Shown piece by piece: positions 34,617 to 43,266 of a stretch of 64,000 bases of DNA. Made by a program: the position numbers and the translations under genes. The DNA is taken from positions 45,911 through 109,910 of IMG/VR virus record IMGVR_UViG_3300035659_000003; one strand, written 5' to 3'. The notes under the pieces were generated by a model. It did no database searches. It saw nothing but the letters and a program-made list of their open reading frames with translations, and was not told the DNA's origin. This DNA comes from a virus. The number at the start of each line of letters is the position of its first letter. Within the stretch, counting starts at the first letter, position 1.

Positions 34617-35004
34617 CCTCCATATCCTTCGCCCAGCTAGGCAGACGATCATCGGCTGGTTCGAGTAGGAGAAAGCGATTCACCCCCGCCATGGCCGCTA
34701 TGAACTCCGGCGACGCCCGCTTAGCGCGCCGCAGGACAAGCGTATTTCGCCGATCCTTGTCCGCCTTCATAATCAGTGCCGGAGGCTCGTGCGTAAACGG
34801 CGCGTCTGTGCTGCCTCGGCGGTTACTCTCGCAGGGATTGCCGGTGTTGCAGCTCGCCCGCCAACGTCGCAGGTATCCCCAGTAAGCCAACAGCTCCTCG
34901 TGCGTGAACTTAGTCGTTGGTGCCGACGCGTCCTGCAGGACGGACTCTGCCTCGTGAATGATCCTGCTGCCGCCCTCTTCCGGAGCGTCTAGAACGTCAG
35001 CCAT
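34609..35004 (-). CDS. Hypothetical virion-cluster protein, 131 aa
   Basis: Helical and charged: HEAESVLQDASAPTTKF, EELLAYWGYLRRWRAS, ASPEFIAAMAGVNRF. It lies directly upstream of the gp10-like gene where head-tail adaptors often map, but no adaptor signature is visible. Overlaps both neighbours by 8 bases. Confidence 0.5.
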   Translation of the reverse strand: MADVLDAPEEGGSRIIHEAESVLQDASAPTTKFTHEELLAYWGYLRRWRASCNTGNPCESNRRGSTDAPFTHEPPALIMKADKDRRNTLVLRRAKRASPEFIAAMAGVNRFLLLEPADDRLPSWAKDMEDD

Positions 35005-35392
35005 TGCCGTTGCTCCTCTGATGGTGCTGAAACGCGCGGAACCACCAATGTATTACTACTGCAGACGCCAGCAGCGCAGGCCAGATATGCCAGCCAAGCG
35101 CCGTCCAGGTGTGCGGGTGGAGCGCATGAGAAAACAGCCCATGCCAGCCCCACATCTCGCCGTGCTCAAGGACGTGGTCGTAGAGAGCGATTCCCATTCC
35201 TCCGAAACCAACGATGCCTCCGAAGACCGCGATGACCAGCTCCAGCCAGGGCCGCCACTTGGAGCAAGGGAGCCACAGCAACGCAGCCACTGCAACAATA
35301 ATACATCCCGCAAAAGTCGGAGTCATCGCCCGCTTGCTCCACTTCTCTCTGTCCACGTAGTAGACTCCTTGCCCCCTTTGCTGCGCTACCAT
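34997..35392 (-). CDS. Multi-pass membrane protein (possible holin)
   Basis: 131 residues with about three hydrophobic segments: FAGCIIVAVAALLWLP, LELVIAVFGGIVGFGGMGI and IWPALLASAVVIHWWF. The tail is short and polar (HHQRSNGNG). Size and topology suit a holin, but no endolysin is adjacent and no holin family is recognised. Confidence 0.55.
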   Translation of the reverse strand: MVAQQRGQGVYYVDREKWSKRAMTPTFAGCIIVAVAALLWLPCSKWRPWLELVIAVFGGIVGFGGMGIALYDHVLEHGEMWGWHGLFSHALHPHTWTALGWHIWPALLASAVVIHWWFRAFQHHQRSNGNG

Positions 35393-35393
35393 C

Positions 35394-35867
35394 TTACGGC
35401 TCCGGCGCTGCCGGTGGAAGGTCTCCCGCCTCTGGCAGGCCGATCGTCACAACCACACACGGCGGGCCGTCGGTGTAGACCTTGCGGATCATCCAGAAGG
35501 CAATCCGACCATCGTCCTTCCAGCCTATCTTGTTGCCTGCGTCCCCTACTGCGCGGGCTAGCTTATCTCCGTCCGGCGCATGCCCATACCAGTCGTCATG
35601 TGGCCTGCTTTTCGGGCGGGTGAAATAGAACACCGCATCAACAGCCACAGGGCGGTCTAGCGGGAACGTCAGCCGGTCTAGCTCGCGTGCCATCACCTGC
35701 CCGACAAGGCGCACCCAGTCCTCGGTAGAATCAGGTGCCTTAGAGACAGGGAGGGGCTTGCGCCCCTCTCTTTGTGCCTTTTTCCATGCCGCGTCGGTTA
35801 TGAAGACGGCCCTGGAGCCCTTGGGCCTCGGCTGCCCATAGACAACGACGCGCGCTAGGACTTCCAT
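35394..35867 (-). CDS. RusA-like Holliday-junction resolvase
   Basis: 157 residues. The start VVVYGQPRPKGSRAVF, the middle AVDAVFYFTRPKS and PDGDKLARAVGDAGN, then WKDDGRIAFW and KVYTD are the RusA pattern. It includes the two Asp of the active site (PDGDKL and DD). RusA-type enzymes cut four-way junctions and help resolve phage DNA before packaging. It lies between a phosphoesterase and a membrane protein within the virion block, so it may be expressed late. Confidence 0.8.
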   Translation of the reverse strand: MEVLARVVVYGQPRPKGSRAVFITDAAWKKAQREGRKPLPVSKAPDSTEDWVRLVGQVMARELDRLTFPLDRPVAVDAVFYFTRPKSRPHDDWYGHAPDGDKLARAVGDAGNKIGWKDDGRIAFWMIRKVYTDGPPCVVVTIGLPEAGDLPPAAPEP

Positions 35868-37400
35868 TTACTCGGTCGGATCGGGTGCTGGGTCGGGCCA
35901 CTCCCATGTCCCCGCTGCGCCCTCGACGTCGTGCAGGTAGCGCGCGTGCGTCTTAGGGTCGGCGTCGCTGAGGTTCACGGGGTAGGTAAAGGTCTTGCCC
36001 CAGCGGGGGTGGACGCCGAAGAACAGCCACATCGGGGCTGCTCCGGTTGCCAGCTTGGTGATGCTGTATTCGTCCGGCCCCTTGCTGCTGCCCGTCATGA
36101 CGATCGCGCCGTTTGGGGTCTGCATGTCGGCGGTCGTGTGGAAGTTGCCAACGCAGAAGTATTCGAAGTCCAGGTTGATCCGACGCAGCAAGTCGGACAG
36201 GTTCACGCGGGCACGGTTGATGCCGTAGTAGGGTATCTGGTTCCACATGGAGATCGTGTCCCCGTGCAGGAACAGGAATCGGTGGCCCTTGATCTCGACG
36301 ATCCTGAAAAAGGACTCCGGCACCTCGACGCGGACGTTCGGGATGTCGCGCACCATCACGCTGACCATGTGATAGACGATGGTGTCGAAGTTGTCGGCCT
36401 TCTCCTTGTGGACAGGCTTCGGCCACATGCGTGGGTGGTTCCCAGGCAGGCCGATGAACTCGACCTCGTCGAAGAACCTGGACAAGTCACGCAACCCGCA
36501 AGCCAGTAACCGTGCGGCACCGACGACGTGCTGCGTTGTGTATAGCTCATTCGTGCGTGCCAGCTCGTCGTGAATCGTTCCAGAGATGTTGTCGCCGACA
36601 TCGACCAGCCACAGCTTGTCGAAGTGCACACCCTTGTGGTGCCGAATCGCCAAGTTGATCACGGAGTCGATGTAGTCCTGAAACCGTGCCTGGGCCATTG
36701 CCACGTCGTAGCGTCCCAGACCGTGGGTTGCCGCCTCGCTGATGACTTCCCCAAGGTGGAGGCAGGAGATGAATGCCACAGCGTCCTGCGGATGGTGGTC
36801 GGGGTCGATCGGGGGAATCTCCAGAGACTTGGGCGCGGGCGGTATCGCATGAATCTCCGCCTCGAACATATCGTAGATGCGCTTAAAGTAGGTCTGATCG
36901 TCCAGTGCGACGTCGTAGCGATGTTTCAGCTCGGTGTAGCGCTGCCTCGCGTCTCGAACCTGGCGATCGCGCGTGACCGCCTCCTCGGTGGTCAATTCGG
37001 GCTCTGGCGCGGGGGGAGCTGCCTTGGGCGAAACGATGGGCGGAGCCTCCGGCGCGGGCGGGTCGTCCATGGGCTCTAGAATCACAGGCGGGGCCTCTGG
37101 CTCCAGATCGAAGTCGCCTGCCTGTTGCCCCATCAGACTAAGCTGTCCCGCTGGCGGCCTGTAGGTTTCGGCCTCTGAGTGAGAAATCCGCCCGTTGTTG
37201 TAGAGGATCAGATGGATCGCGTTGATCGTCGGGCGGGTGTCCGTCGGCAGAACGGGGATCAACTCCTCTTGGATTCGCTGGCAGTTAGCCCATCCATGCT
37301 CAGTTACGAGCTGGAGAGCGCGGCGGATGATCCACGCTTTCGTTCGCTGGTAGTCTTCGTAGGAGAGCCCTTCCGAGAGCGTCTTGAAGCGTTGTGGCAT
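35868..37400 (-). CDS. Calcineurin-like metallophosphoesterase, 510 aa
   Basis: Motifs in order: FISCLHLGE (first metal), LWLVDVGDNISGTIHDEL (GDxx), GLPGNHPR (GNH), FLFLHGD (HGD) and VGNFHTTAD (GNxH). These mark a calcineurin-like phosphoesterase in the C-terminal ~300 residues. The N-terminal ~90 residues are helical (YEDYQRTKAWIIRRALQL), then a Pro-rich linker (EAPPVILEPMDDPPAPEAPP) and a coiled region. Phage relatives are nucleases or phosphatases of DNA metabolism. The start has a strong AAGGAGG site. Confidence 0.75.
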   Translation of the reverse strand: MPQRFKTLSEGLSYEDYQRTKAWIIRRALQLVTEHGWANCQRIQEELIPVLPTDTRPTINAIHLILYNNGRISHSEAETYRPPAGQLSLMGQQAGDFDLEPEAPPVILEPMDDPPAPEAPPIVSPKAAPPAPEPELTTEEAVTRDRQVRDARQRYTELKHRYDVALDDQTYFKRIYDMFEAEIHAIPPAPKSLEIPPIDPDHHPQDAVAFISCLHLGEVISEAATHGLGRYDVAMAQARFQDYIDSVINLAIRHHKGVHFDKLWLVDVGDNISGTIHDELARTNELYTTQHVVGAARLLACGLRDLSRFFDEVEFIGLPGNHPRMWPKPVHKEKADNFDTIVYHMVSVMVRDIPNVRVEVPESFFRIVEIKGHRFLFLHGDTISMWNQIPYYGINRARVNLSDLLRRINLDFEYFCVGNFHTTADMQTPNGAIVMTGSSKGPDEYSITKLATGAAPMWLFFGVHPRWGKTFTYPVNLSDADPKTHARYLHDVEGAAGTWEWPDPAPDPTE

Positions 37401-37618
37401 GGTGCCGTATCCTCCTTCTTTAGCGCCTTCCGCAACCTCAACTCCATAACGGCCAGGCGCTCTAGCATCATTGCCCCCTGCGCGGGGGTCAGATGTTGCA
37501 GGTCAACATAATCATAAGGCATTTTTCCGGACATTTTAGCGATTGTGCGCTGCAATCCGGAAATCTCTAGGGCCTCCTGCGCCCCAATGAACTCGTAGTC
37601 GTCGTAGTTGTTAAGCAT
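37304..37618 (-). CDS. Hypothetical protein, 104 aa
   Basis: MLNNYDDYEFIGAQEALEI, LQHLTPAQGAMMLERL and a basic Ser-rich tail. The last ~97 bases overlap the phosphoesterase gene in another frame, so the C-terminus may be a by-product of overlap. The ATG overlaps the upstream stop. Family unknown. Confidence 0.5.
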   Translation of the reverse strand: MLNNYDDYEFIGAQEALEISGLQRTIAKMSGKMPYDYVDLQHLTPAQGAMMLERLAVMELRLRKALKKEDTAPCHNASRRSRKGSPTKTTSERKRGSSAALSSS

Positions 37619-38042
37619 CGCGACGGCCCCTGCGCGTGTGAGCTTTCAGCGCTTGTCGAAGAGCCTCTCGGCGCGCTTCCTCATCAGGGGGAATCCGCCG
37701 ACCGCCCTTCAACACAGGCATCTCGTCATAAAACCGCAGGATGATATCAGCCTGCTCCCCCTTCACGATCAGTAACGGGCGAATCCGCCGAAGAATCGTA
37801 TGGAGTTTGTGCGAGCCGATGGCCCAGCGCCACTGATCACGACCATTGACGTTATACCGCACAGCGTCGAAGAACGTCATTGTGCCACCAAAGGTCGCCG
37901 CCAGCCAGTCGATCAGTCTTTTGTCTACTTGCTGAAGCTCCAGCCTTGGGCAGTGCGGCGAGCTATTCCGTCCCATAATTTTCAGATAGCCCTCGCCGTC
38001 GATAAATGCGGCCAGCCGCGCCCAGTCGATCTCGCTAGGCAC
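37611..38042 (-). CDS. LAGLIDADG homing endonuclease
   Basis: 143 residues, GTG start overlapping the kinase-like gene stop. IDWARLAAFIDGEGYLKI is the LAGLIDADG helix with acidic Asp/Glu. RLELQQVDKRLIDWLAATFG and WRWAIGSHKLHTILRRI match family strands and helices. Single motif, so a homodimer is expected. Free-standing between structural genes. Confidence 0.8.
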   Translation of the reverse strand: MPSEIDWARLAAFIDGEGYLKIMGRNSSPHCPRLELQQVDKRLIDWLAATFGGTMTFFDAVRYNVNGRDQWRWAIGSHKLHTILRRIRPLLIVKGEQADIILRFYDEMPVLKGGRRIPPDEEARREALRQALKAHTRRGRRDA

Positions 38043-38760
38043 GTGTCACCGTCGCAAGATGGCGGGCGATTTCTTTACGAAGCCCTGCGAGCTTGGCCTC
38101 CCAAAGCTCTACTAGCGCAGCGGCCTCCTCGCCGTGCAGCCCCACCCGATCCGCAAGTTCTCGCACTTCGCGCCCGCGCCCCTGCGCCGCGCGCGCAACC
38201 TCAGCCATCTGGAGCAGCATCCTGGGCCATAGATCAGGGTCTCTGTATATCCCAGCAAACTTAGCGGGGCGCAGGCAGCGGAGCATCGGAATCGCGGGCA
38301 TCTTACCCGTAAAGCCGTTATCGATTGCCCTGATATGCCCGTCAGCCACGACAAACCAGTTTCCTTCGTGACGATCCGTGTTGCCTGCGAGGAAGTCCAG
38401 GATGACCATGTTCGCCATGTCGTGCAAGAAGGCATCCCCGCCGTGCGCCCAGCCGTGGATGCCGTCAACATTGGCAGCCTGAACACCGTTCTCCACACGC
38501 CGCATCATAGAACCGACGCCTTTGCCGAGATCGACTAGCCGCACTTCAGGCACAATCCCGCCAAACATCATCTGAGCAAGCTCATACGCAAACAGCTCAT
38601 CCCGCTCTTCACGCACGCCTACCTTGTGGAACCAGACCGATCCATCCAGCATATGCACCAAGAAGGTATTTTCACTGTGGATGCCGCCGCGAATTCCGGC
38701 CTCATCAAGGGGAGCAATGCTCTTTACGTCCCGTGTGGTGTAGCGAACAGGTCTGCTCAT
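38035..38760 (-). CDS. PI3/4-kinase or HipA-type kinase-like protein
   Basis: 241 residues. VWFHKVG (Lys46), ELFAYELAQMM, then LDFLAGNTDRHEGNW (Asp129, Asn134) and RAIDNGF (Asp147) reproduce the DxxxxN plus DxG core of the PI3/4K-HipA-actin-fragmin group. GNTDRHEGN is typical. It lies beside virion genes. Targets could be a virion protein or a host factor. Catalytic residues look intact; true kinase activity is not shown. Confidence 0.7.
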   Translation of the reverse strand: MSRPVRYTTRDVKSIAPLDEAGIRGGIHSENTFLVHMLDGSVWFHKVGVREERDELFAYELAQMMFGGIVPEVRLVDLGKGVGSMMRRVENGVQAANVDGIHGWAHGGDAFLHDMANMVILDFLAGNTDRHEGNWFVVADGHIRAIDNGFTGKMPAIPMLRCLRPAKFAGIYRDPDLWPRMLLQMAEVARAAQGRGREVRELADRVGLHGEEAAALVELWEAKLAGLRKEIARHLATVTRA

Positions 38761-38814
38761 TAGCAGTTATCCCATACTAGGCGGCCTGCGTAAAGGACAC
38801 CAAGACGCACGAGC

Positions 38815-39516
38815 TTAGACATGCTTTGTCAACCCACAAGACCCACGGCCCCATCGATCACGGCGCAACCAATAACCGAAGCCACCGATCAAAGGTAGAA
38901 TCCCTATTGATGATGCGATTCCGTCTGCTGAACCCGGAATTGAAACCTGCCTGACTCCTGTCGCACCAGCGGCGGCTCGCAACTCATCAGAAGCGACTGC
39001 TTGAATCGCGCCCGATCCGGCGGCCACCACGTCCTCGCGCTCAGTCATCCCTACTGGGGGATGCACTGTCCACCCGCCGTCAGTTCTAACAGCGTGCCAC
39101 GTCACAAGGTATTGACCCGCCACTGTCATAGTAAGAGAGGGCGCGTTGTGAAGCGCAAGACCGTCGATCTGATTTGATCCAAACAGGTTAATGGGGTTCG
39201 CCGGATCGATGCCCCTGTAGCATAGAATGGCACCAACCTTCTTAATATTTCCGGAACCAGTCCATGTAAAAGATGCACCCTCCGTTCCGTCCGCGATTCT
39301 GAAATGACACCAGGTGGCAGCTGAGACAGTCGCCCCGCCAATAACCTCAAACTTCTCTGTCCAACCCGCAGGGATACTCAAATCCTGAGTATTCGTGGCT
39401 CCCGAGATGAAGGCGACCAGCAGATCGCCCACAGCAACGCCTGCGGGTTTGTTAATGACAATGTTTGGAACAGAAGCAGAGATGCCAGAAGTGGAGTCGA
39501 TAAACGAAAGGGTCAT
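38815..39516 (-). CDS. Virion surface beta-sandwich protein, 233 aa
   Basis: The start MTLSFIDSTSGISASV at 39516 follows the previous stop. IVINKPAGVAVGDLLVAFIS, SIPAGWTEKFEV, TFTWTGSGNIKKVGAILCYRG and SIGILPL form the pattern of a phage decoration or tail-surface domain in which a GDLLVAF strand recurs. It is downstream of small Ig-like proteins and a collagen-like fibre. Binding target unknown. Confidence 0.6.
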   Translation of the reverse strand: MTLSFIDSTSGISASVPNIVINKPAGVAVGDLLVAFISGATNTQDLSIPAGWTEKFEVIGGATVSAATWCHFRIADGTEGASFTWTGSGNIKKVGAILCYRGIDPANPINLFGSNQIDGLALHNAPSLTMTVAGQYLVTWHAVRTDGGWTVHPPVGMTEREDVVAAGSGAIQAVASDELRAAAGATGVRQVSIPGSADGIASSIGILPLIGGFGYWLRRDRWGRGSCGLTKHV

Positions 39517-39518
39517 GT

Positions 39519-39848
39519 CTACGTAAGCTCCAGCCCGCTTATTGTAACGGTCAAACCGACGGCGTCCGCCTTGACCGAGATGAAGTCGCCCACGGTGTCT
39601 AGCGTCTGCGGCCCCTGCCAGGTACACGTCGAGTACGCTGCGACGGTCATCATATACATCAAGGCGTTATCAGTGCCTGCGGCCCCGCCGCTTGGCACAA
39701 GGTGAACATAAACGAGCTTAGCCGCAGCCGTTGTGTTGCAGATATCTATCGTCTGAACAACGGTAACCGTGGCTGCGGGCACGGTGTAGATCGTAACATA
39801 GACAGCCGTGATCGCTGCCTGAGCCAGTTGCTTTGGTGCTAGAGCCAT
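39519..39848 (-). CDS. Small beta-sandwich virion protein, 109 aa
   Basis: AAITAVYVTIYTVPAATVTVVQTIDICNTT begins a small all-beta protein ending ISVKADAVGLTVTISGLEL. Its plan resembles the 112-aa protein at 40722-41060, so the two are likely paralogous head or tail decoration proteins. Confidence 0.6.
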   Translation of the reverse strand: MALAPKQLAQAAITAVYVTIYTVPAATVTVVQTIDICNTTAAAKLVYVHLVPSGGAAGTDNALMYMMTVAAYSTCTWQGPQTLDTVGDFISVKADAVGLTVTISGLELT

Positions 39849-39849
39849 C

Positions 39850-40701
39850 CTACATCACTCCTGCGGCCATCCAAGCGAGTAGCGCTGCGTCGGGATCGCC
39901 GCCCGCACCACCGCCGCCTGTCCCTGGCGGGCCAGGCATCCCCATCTCACCGTCTTCGCCGTCCCATCCTGGTGGCCCCACCAAGCCTACTCCATCAACC
40001 CCGATCACGCCGTCCGCGCCCGCAGGCCCTGGAATCGGCGGGCCAGGCTCACCCTCTTCGCCGTCCCATCCTGGTGGCCCCATTGAGCCAGGTGCTCCGT
40101 CCGCGCCAGCGGCTCCCGCTGCACCGGCGGCTCCGGCAGGCCCTGGAATTGGGGGGCCAGGCTCGCCCTCATCGCCGTCCCATCCTGGTGGCCCCATTGA
40201 GCCAGGTGCTCCGTCCGCGCCAGCGGCTCCCGCTGCACCGGCGGCTCCGGCAGGCCCTGGAATTGGGGGGCCAGGCTCGCCCTCATCGCCCTCCACACCT
40301 GGCGGCCCCATCTGGCCAGGTGGCCCTGGGGCTCCCCCACCCGCCAATGTGTCCTCGTAGAACGCACAGCGGTTATCGGTGACGCTGATGACCTCGCTAA
40401 TACCAGTCACGACCGTCGCCATCGGGATGGAGTTGAAGGGAAAGCCCGCCAAGCCTGTCGCCACTGCGCCAGTAAAGTCGACGTAGATGTAGTTAGTATT
40501 GCTAACGGCAAGTCCGATGACACCGGCGGGGATATTGTAAACATTCTGATCGATGCGCGCCCGTCCCCCCGCGTAGTTGGCGAACAGGCCGTCTCCCGCC
40601 GTGACAAGGAGAGCCTGCGCCATCTGATCAAGCTCCAGCAACGGGACGTTATTCGCCCGCGCCAGGGCCTGGAGCACGTCAAAGGGGAGAACGTAATACA
40701 T
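39850..40701 (-). CDS. Collagen-like fibre protein
   Basis: 283 residues. A folded N-terminus (MYYVLPFDVLQALARAN...TGISEVISVTDNRCAF) is followed by Gly-X-Y repeats (residues ~128-270) with PGPP and GAAGAAGAAGADG blocks, ending GMPGPPGTGGGG and a short helix. Collagen-like triple helices in phages form trimeric fibres or head spikes. Exact 38-residue duplications within the shaft suggest recombination sets its length. Confidence 0.8.
   Translation of the reverse strand: MYYVLPFDVLQALARANNVPLLELDQMAQALLVTAGDGLFANYAGGRARIDQNVYNIPAGVIGLAVSNTNYIYVDFTGAVATGLAGFPFNSIPMATVVTGISEVISVTDNRCAFYEDTLAGGGAPGPPGQMGPPGVEGDEGEPGPPIPGPAGAAGAAGAAGADGAPGSMGPPGWDGDEGEPGPPIPGPAGAAGAAGAAGADGAPGSMGPPGWDGEEGEPGPPIPGPAGADGVIGVDGVGLVGPPGWDGEDGEMGMPGPPGTGGGGAGGDPDAALLAWMAAGVM
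40031..40300 (-). repeat. Tandem 114-bp repeat in the collagen-like gene
   Basis: Two near-identical 114-base units (40031-40144 and 40145-40258) plus a third partial unit encode 38-residue Gly-X-Y blocks. They differ at only a few bases, which implies recent duplication or homogenisation. Confidence 0.8.
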
Positions 40702-40721
40702 GCGCGCCTGAAGGCTAACGG

Positions 40722-41060
40722 CTAGACTACGATAGACTCGCCCATGATGGTGATTGTCAGCGAAGCCGCCGCGCTAGCTCCACCGACCAGGAAGGTGGTG
40801 CTTATGAGCTTCAGCATCCCATACCAGTCAAACTCGCTGTAGGCTGCGATGCTCTTGTTATACCACAGCTCCGTGCCCGCCGCGTTTGTGCCTGTCGCTC
40901 CGAGGTACATCCTAAAGGTAACGGGTGCGGCTGTCTTGTTAACGATGTGGAGCTGCCTGACCACGTCGTAGACCAGCGCCGACGCGGGAACGTAGATGTC
41001 GGTCGTGTATACGTCCGACAAGGCCGCTGGCCCGTACAGCTTCTTGATTACTCCTGCCAT
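40722..41060 (-). CDS. Small beta-sandwich virion protein, 112 aa
   Basis: ALVYDVVRQLHIVNKTAAPVTFRMYLG, then SIAAYSEFDWYGMLKL and SLTITIMGESIVV form an all-beta chain similar in plan to the 109-aa neighbour. First gene after the portal. Possibly a head decoration or connector component; inferred from place. Confidence 0.6.
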   Translation of the reverse strand: MAGVIKKLYGPAALSDVYTTDIYVPASALVYDVVRQLHIVNKTAAPVTFRMYLGATGTNAAGTELWYNKSIAAYSEFDWYGMLKLISTTFLVGGASAAASLTITIMGESIVV

Positions 41061-41081
41061 GTCACTCTCCTCCGCGAGATA

Positions 41082-42872
41082 CTAGAACAGCCCGCCGCCC
41101 TGTCCGCCGCCGCCCTGTCCGCCGCCCATCCCAGGCATGCCGCCGCCCATCTTCTCCTGCTGCTTCTGCTGCTCCGCCATCGAGAGCACCTTGCCGCTGT
41201 ACGTAAACTTCTCCGTGTCGGGATCGTACTCGACGCCGAAGCCCATCATGGCCATCGTCTGGGCGAACATGCCCTTCTGCTGCAGGAGGTTCAGGCGCAT
41301 GAGTTCGCTCTGCTCTTCCGGTATTGCTAGCTGCAGCTTCCAGTCGGTGATGCCGAAGGCATCCATGAGCGAGGGAAAGACCTCGGTGTGGTAGCTGCGC
41401 TGTGCGCCCTCGACCACGCGGCTCATGACGACGAGCTGCTGGCTTTCGCTGTTGAGCCCCCCCACGCCCGCCACGCTGCTCATCCAGATCTGGCTGACGC
41501 CATAGAGTCCGGCAACCCGCTCGCGAATCTCGTCGCGGACAGGCAGGTAGTTCAGCTCGTCCAGGCTGTAGGCGAAACGGACGAACTCGGTCTTGCCCTG
41601 GCCGGTCTTGCTGTTGACCGCGATCCAGGGGATGTAGTGCGGGTCTTGCTGCATCTTGGCGGCCATCTCCGCCTTGCGGCTCTCCAGGCCCTGCACGTCG
41701 TCCGTCACCGTGGCAATGATACCCTGCGGCACGCGCCGCTCGTAGAAGTAGTCGTAGAGGTAGCGATCCATCCCGATAAGCGTCAGCGCCTTTTCGTAGA
41801 CACTGAGGATCGGCGGGTAGCCATATAGCTCGGTGGGCGTGTACCGGCTCCAGTGAGTCACCTCGTCGGATGTCAGGTAGAGCACCTTGCTCTGCGCGCT
41901 GCCATATCCGCCCTGCAGGTACTGCTCGTTGTACTTGTACCATACGGGGAACGTCTGCAGCCCGCACTCGGGGCACTTCCCCTTCCACTCGTACTCCCAG
42001 CCCTCGCCCGCCGGAACCTCCAACAGGTTGTCGCGGTGGAGCAGGCAAATGTGGTGCCGCTGGCCAGGGATGCCTCGCTGGTCGAGGTCAAACTCCACCA
42101 GCACGGGGTCTAGACGAAAGATCTGGCGTGGCTCGCTGCGAAGCTTGTAGGAGCCGTCCTCCTGGGGGATGCCGTAATAGTCCTTGCTGATGAGGATGAA
42201 GGCGTCGTCAACAACGTTCAGGTCGTCCTCGCACTCCCTCAGCACAACTTCCAGGCTCTGCCCGAAGTGGTTACAGCGCCGAAGGAACTTGTCAAACCGA
42301 TCCCGCTGAGTCTCGTCAGGAGCATCCAGCTCGGGATGCTGGAGATGCTTCTTACCCTCCTCGTCTACCTTGACGACCGCCTCCCCGTCGTCGTCGCGGA
42401 GCGGCTCGGAGCATTTGTAGTCTATCTTCTTGGCCTCTGCCTCTGAGAATTCGCGCCTGCAAACAGGACACTTCCACTCAAAGGCGGGCTCCCATTCCAG
42501 CCCGCGCCGGAAGATCTCGTTTCGAAGGTGCGTGACCGCCGTGCGCACGTCCGCGTTGTTGTTGGCAATCACATAGAGATCAAGCAAGTAGCGCCGGTCA
42601 GCGATGTACTGGCGCTTGCCCTTAAAACCATAATCATTAATTCCTATAAGTCCCGTAGACGATTCTTGTACACTCGCAGCTTTGAGCATAAGCTGTGCTA
42701 CAAAGCGCTCCGACGCCGTCCCCCCGCCGCTAGTGTTCATCGAATTCGCGATCGTGGCGAACGTGTCGTGAGCCGGATGCCCCGCAGGGAACGGGTTTGC
42801 TCCGGCCTGCGCCGTCAGAACAAGAGGCTCCGCCTTGCGGATAATCTCACTCAGATTGCCTCTGATGCCCAT
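41082..42872 (-). CDS. Portal protein with zinc-ribbon insertions
   Basis: 596 residues. The central and C-terminal parts read as a phage portal: VTHWSRYTPTELYGYPPILSVYEKAL, YFYERRVPQGIIATV, FAYSLDELNYLPVRDEIRERVAGLYGVS and SESQQLVVMSRVVEG. Two Cys clusters, CPVCRREF...YKC (135-154) and CPECGLQTF (300-303), are insertions not usual in HK97-like portals. The end is Gly/Met-rich. The N-terminus has IIRKAEPLV, similar to xKAE sites in the capsid cassette. It forms the head vertex and DNA channel. Confidence 0.85.
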   Translation of the reverse strand: MGIRGNLSEIIRKAEPLVLTAQAGANPFPAGHPAHDTFATIANSMNTSGGGTASERFVAQLMLKAASVQESSTGLIGINDYGFKGKRQYIADRRYLLDLYVIANNNADVRTAVTHLRNEIFRRGLEWEPAFEWKCPVCRREFSEAEAKKIDYKCSEPLRDDDGEAVVKVDEEGKKHLQHPELDAPDETQRDRFDKFLRRCNHFGQSLEVVLRECEDDLNVVDDAFILISKDYYGIPQEDGSYKLRSEPRQIFRLDPVLVEFDLDQRGIPGQRHHICLLHRDNLLEVPAGEGWEYEWKGKCPECGLQTFPVWYKYNEQYLQGGYGSAQSKVLYLTSDEVTHWSRYTPTELYGYPPILSVYEKALTLIGMDRYLYDYFYERRVPQGIIATVTDDVQGLESRKAEMAAKMQQDPHYIPWIAVNSKTGQGKTEFVRFAYSLDELNYLPVRDEIRERVAGLYGVSQIWMSSVAGVGGLNSESQQLVVMSRVVEGAQRSYHTEVFPSLMDAFGITDWKLQLAIPEEQSELMRLNLLQQKGMFAQTMAMMGFGVEYDPDTEKFTYSGKVLSMAEQQKQQEKMGGGMPGMGGGQGGGGQGGGLF

Positions 42873-43266
42873 GTCGCTTCCTCAACTCTTGATAGCCCGC
42901 CGCCTGCGCGATCTTAGCGAAAGGAGGCAGGTGCCGTCCGCGCGTGCCTATAGGGAATATGGCGAAGATCTCCGCCTCGTGCTGTTTCTCGCCCCGCAGG
43001 TAGGGCAGCAACTGGCAGGCGACGTCCTGCGCTGGTTTGCCACAAATTTTCCACACCCACGCATCCCGCCAATGGGCCTTACCGTTATACCTCTTGAGCG
43101 AAGTGACGCTCCCGCCGAACGGCAGAAACGCGTCGACTAGCGTGCGGTCGGTGTTGCCTATCTGCATACTGAGCGAGAACTGCCGCCTCGTAGAGTTGAT
43201 TCCACAGTAGAAGCACCCCTCGCCCTCAAATAGGCCCGCCAACCACGCCAAGTCAGTCGCAGTCAC
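42847..43266 (-). CDS. LAGLIDADG homing endonuclease
   Basis: The GTG start at 43266 overlaps the GroES-like stop (TAGTG) behind GGAGG. 139 residues with LAWLAGLFEGEGCFYCG (LAGLIDADG helix), FSLSMQIGNTDRTLVDAFL and a C-terminal helix. It overlaps the portal start by 26 bases. The portal frame is intact, so it is intergenic, not intronic. Confidence 0.8.
   Translation of the reverse strand: MTATDLAWLAGLFEGEGCFYCGINSTRRQFSLSMQIGNTDRTLVDAFLPFGGSVTSLKRYNGKAHWRDAWVWKICGKPAQDVACQLLPYLRGEKQHEAEIFAIFPIGTRGRHLPPFAKIAQAAGYQELRKRHGHQRQSE

Noticed and set aside
39833-40360. Plus-strand Pro/Ser/Gly-rich frame of 175 codons
   Set aside because: It is the antisense shadow of the collagen-like Gly-X-Y repeat; repetitive DNA keeps several frames open.
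41062-42048. Second minus frame of 328 codons within the portal gene
   Set aside because: Arg/Gly/Ala-rich out-of-frame translation of the portal; no ribosome site or motif.
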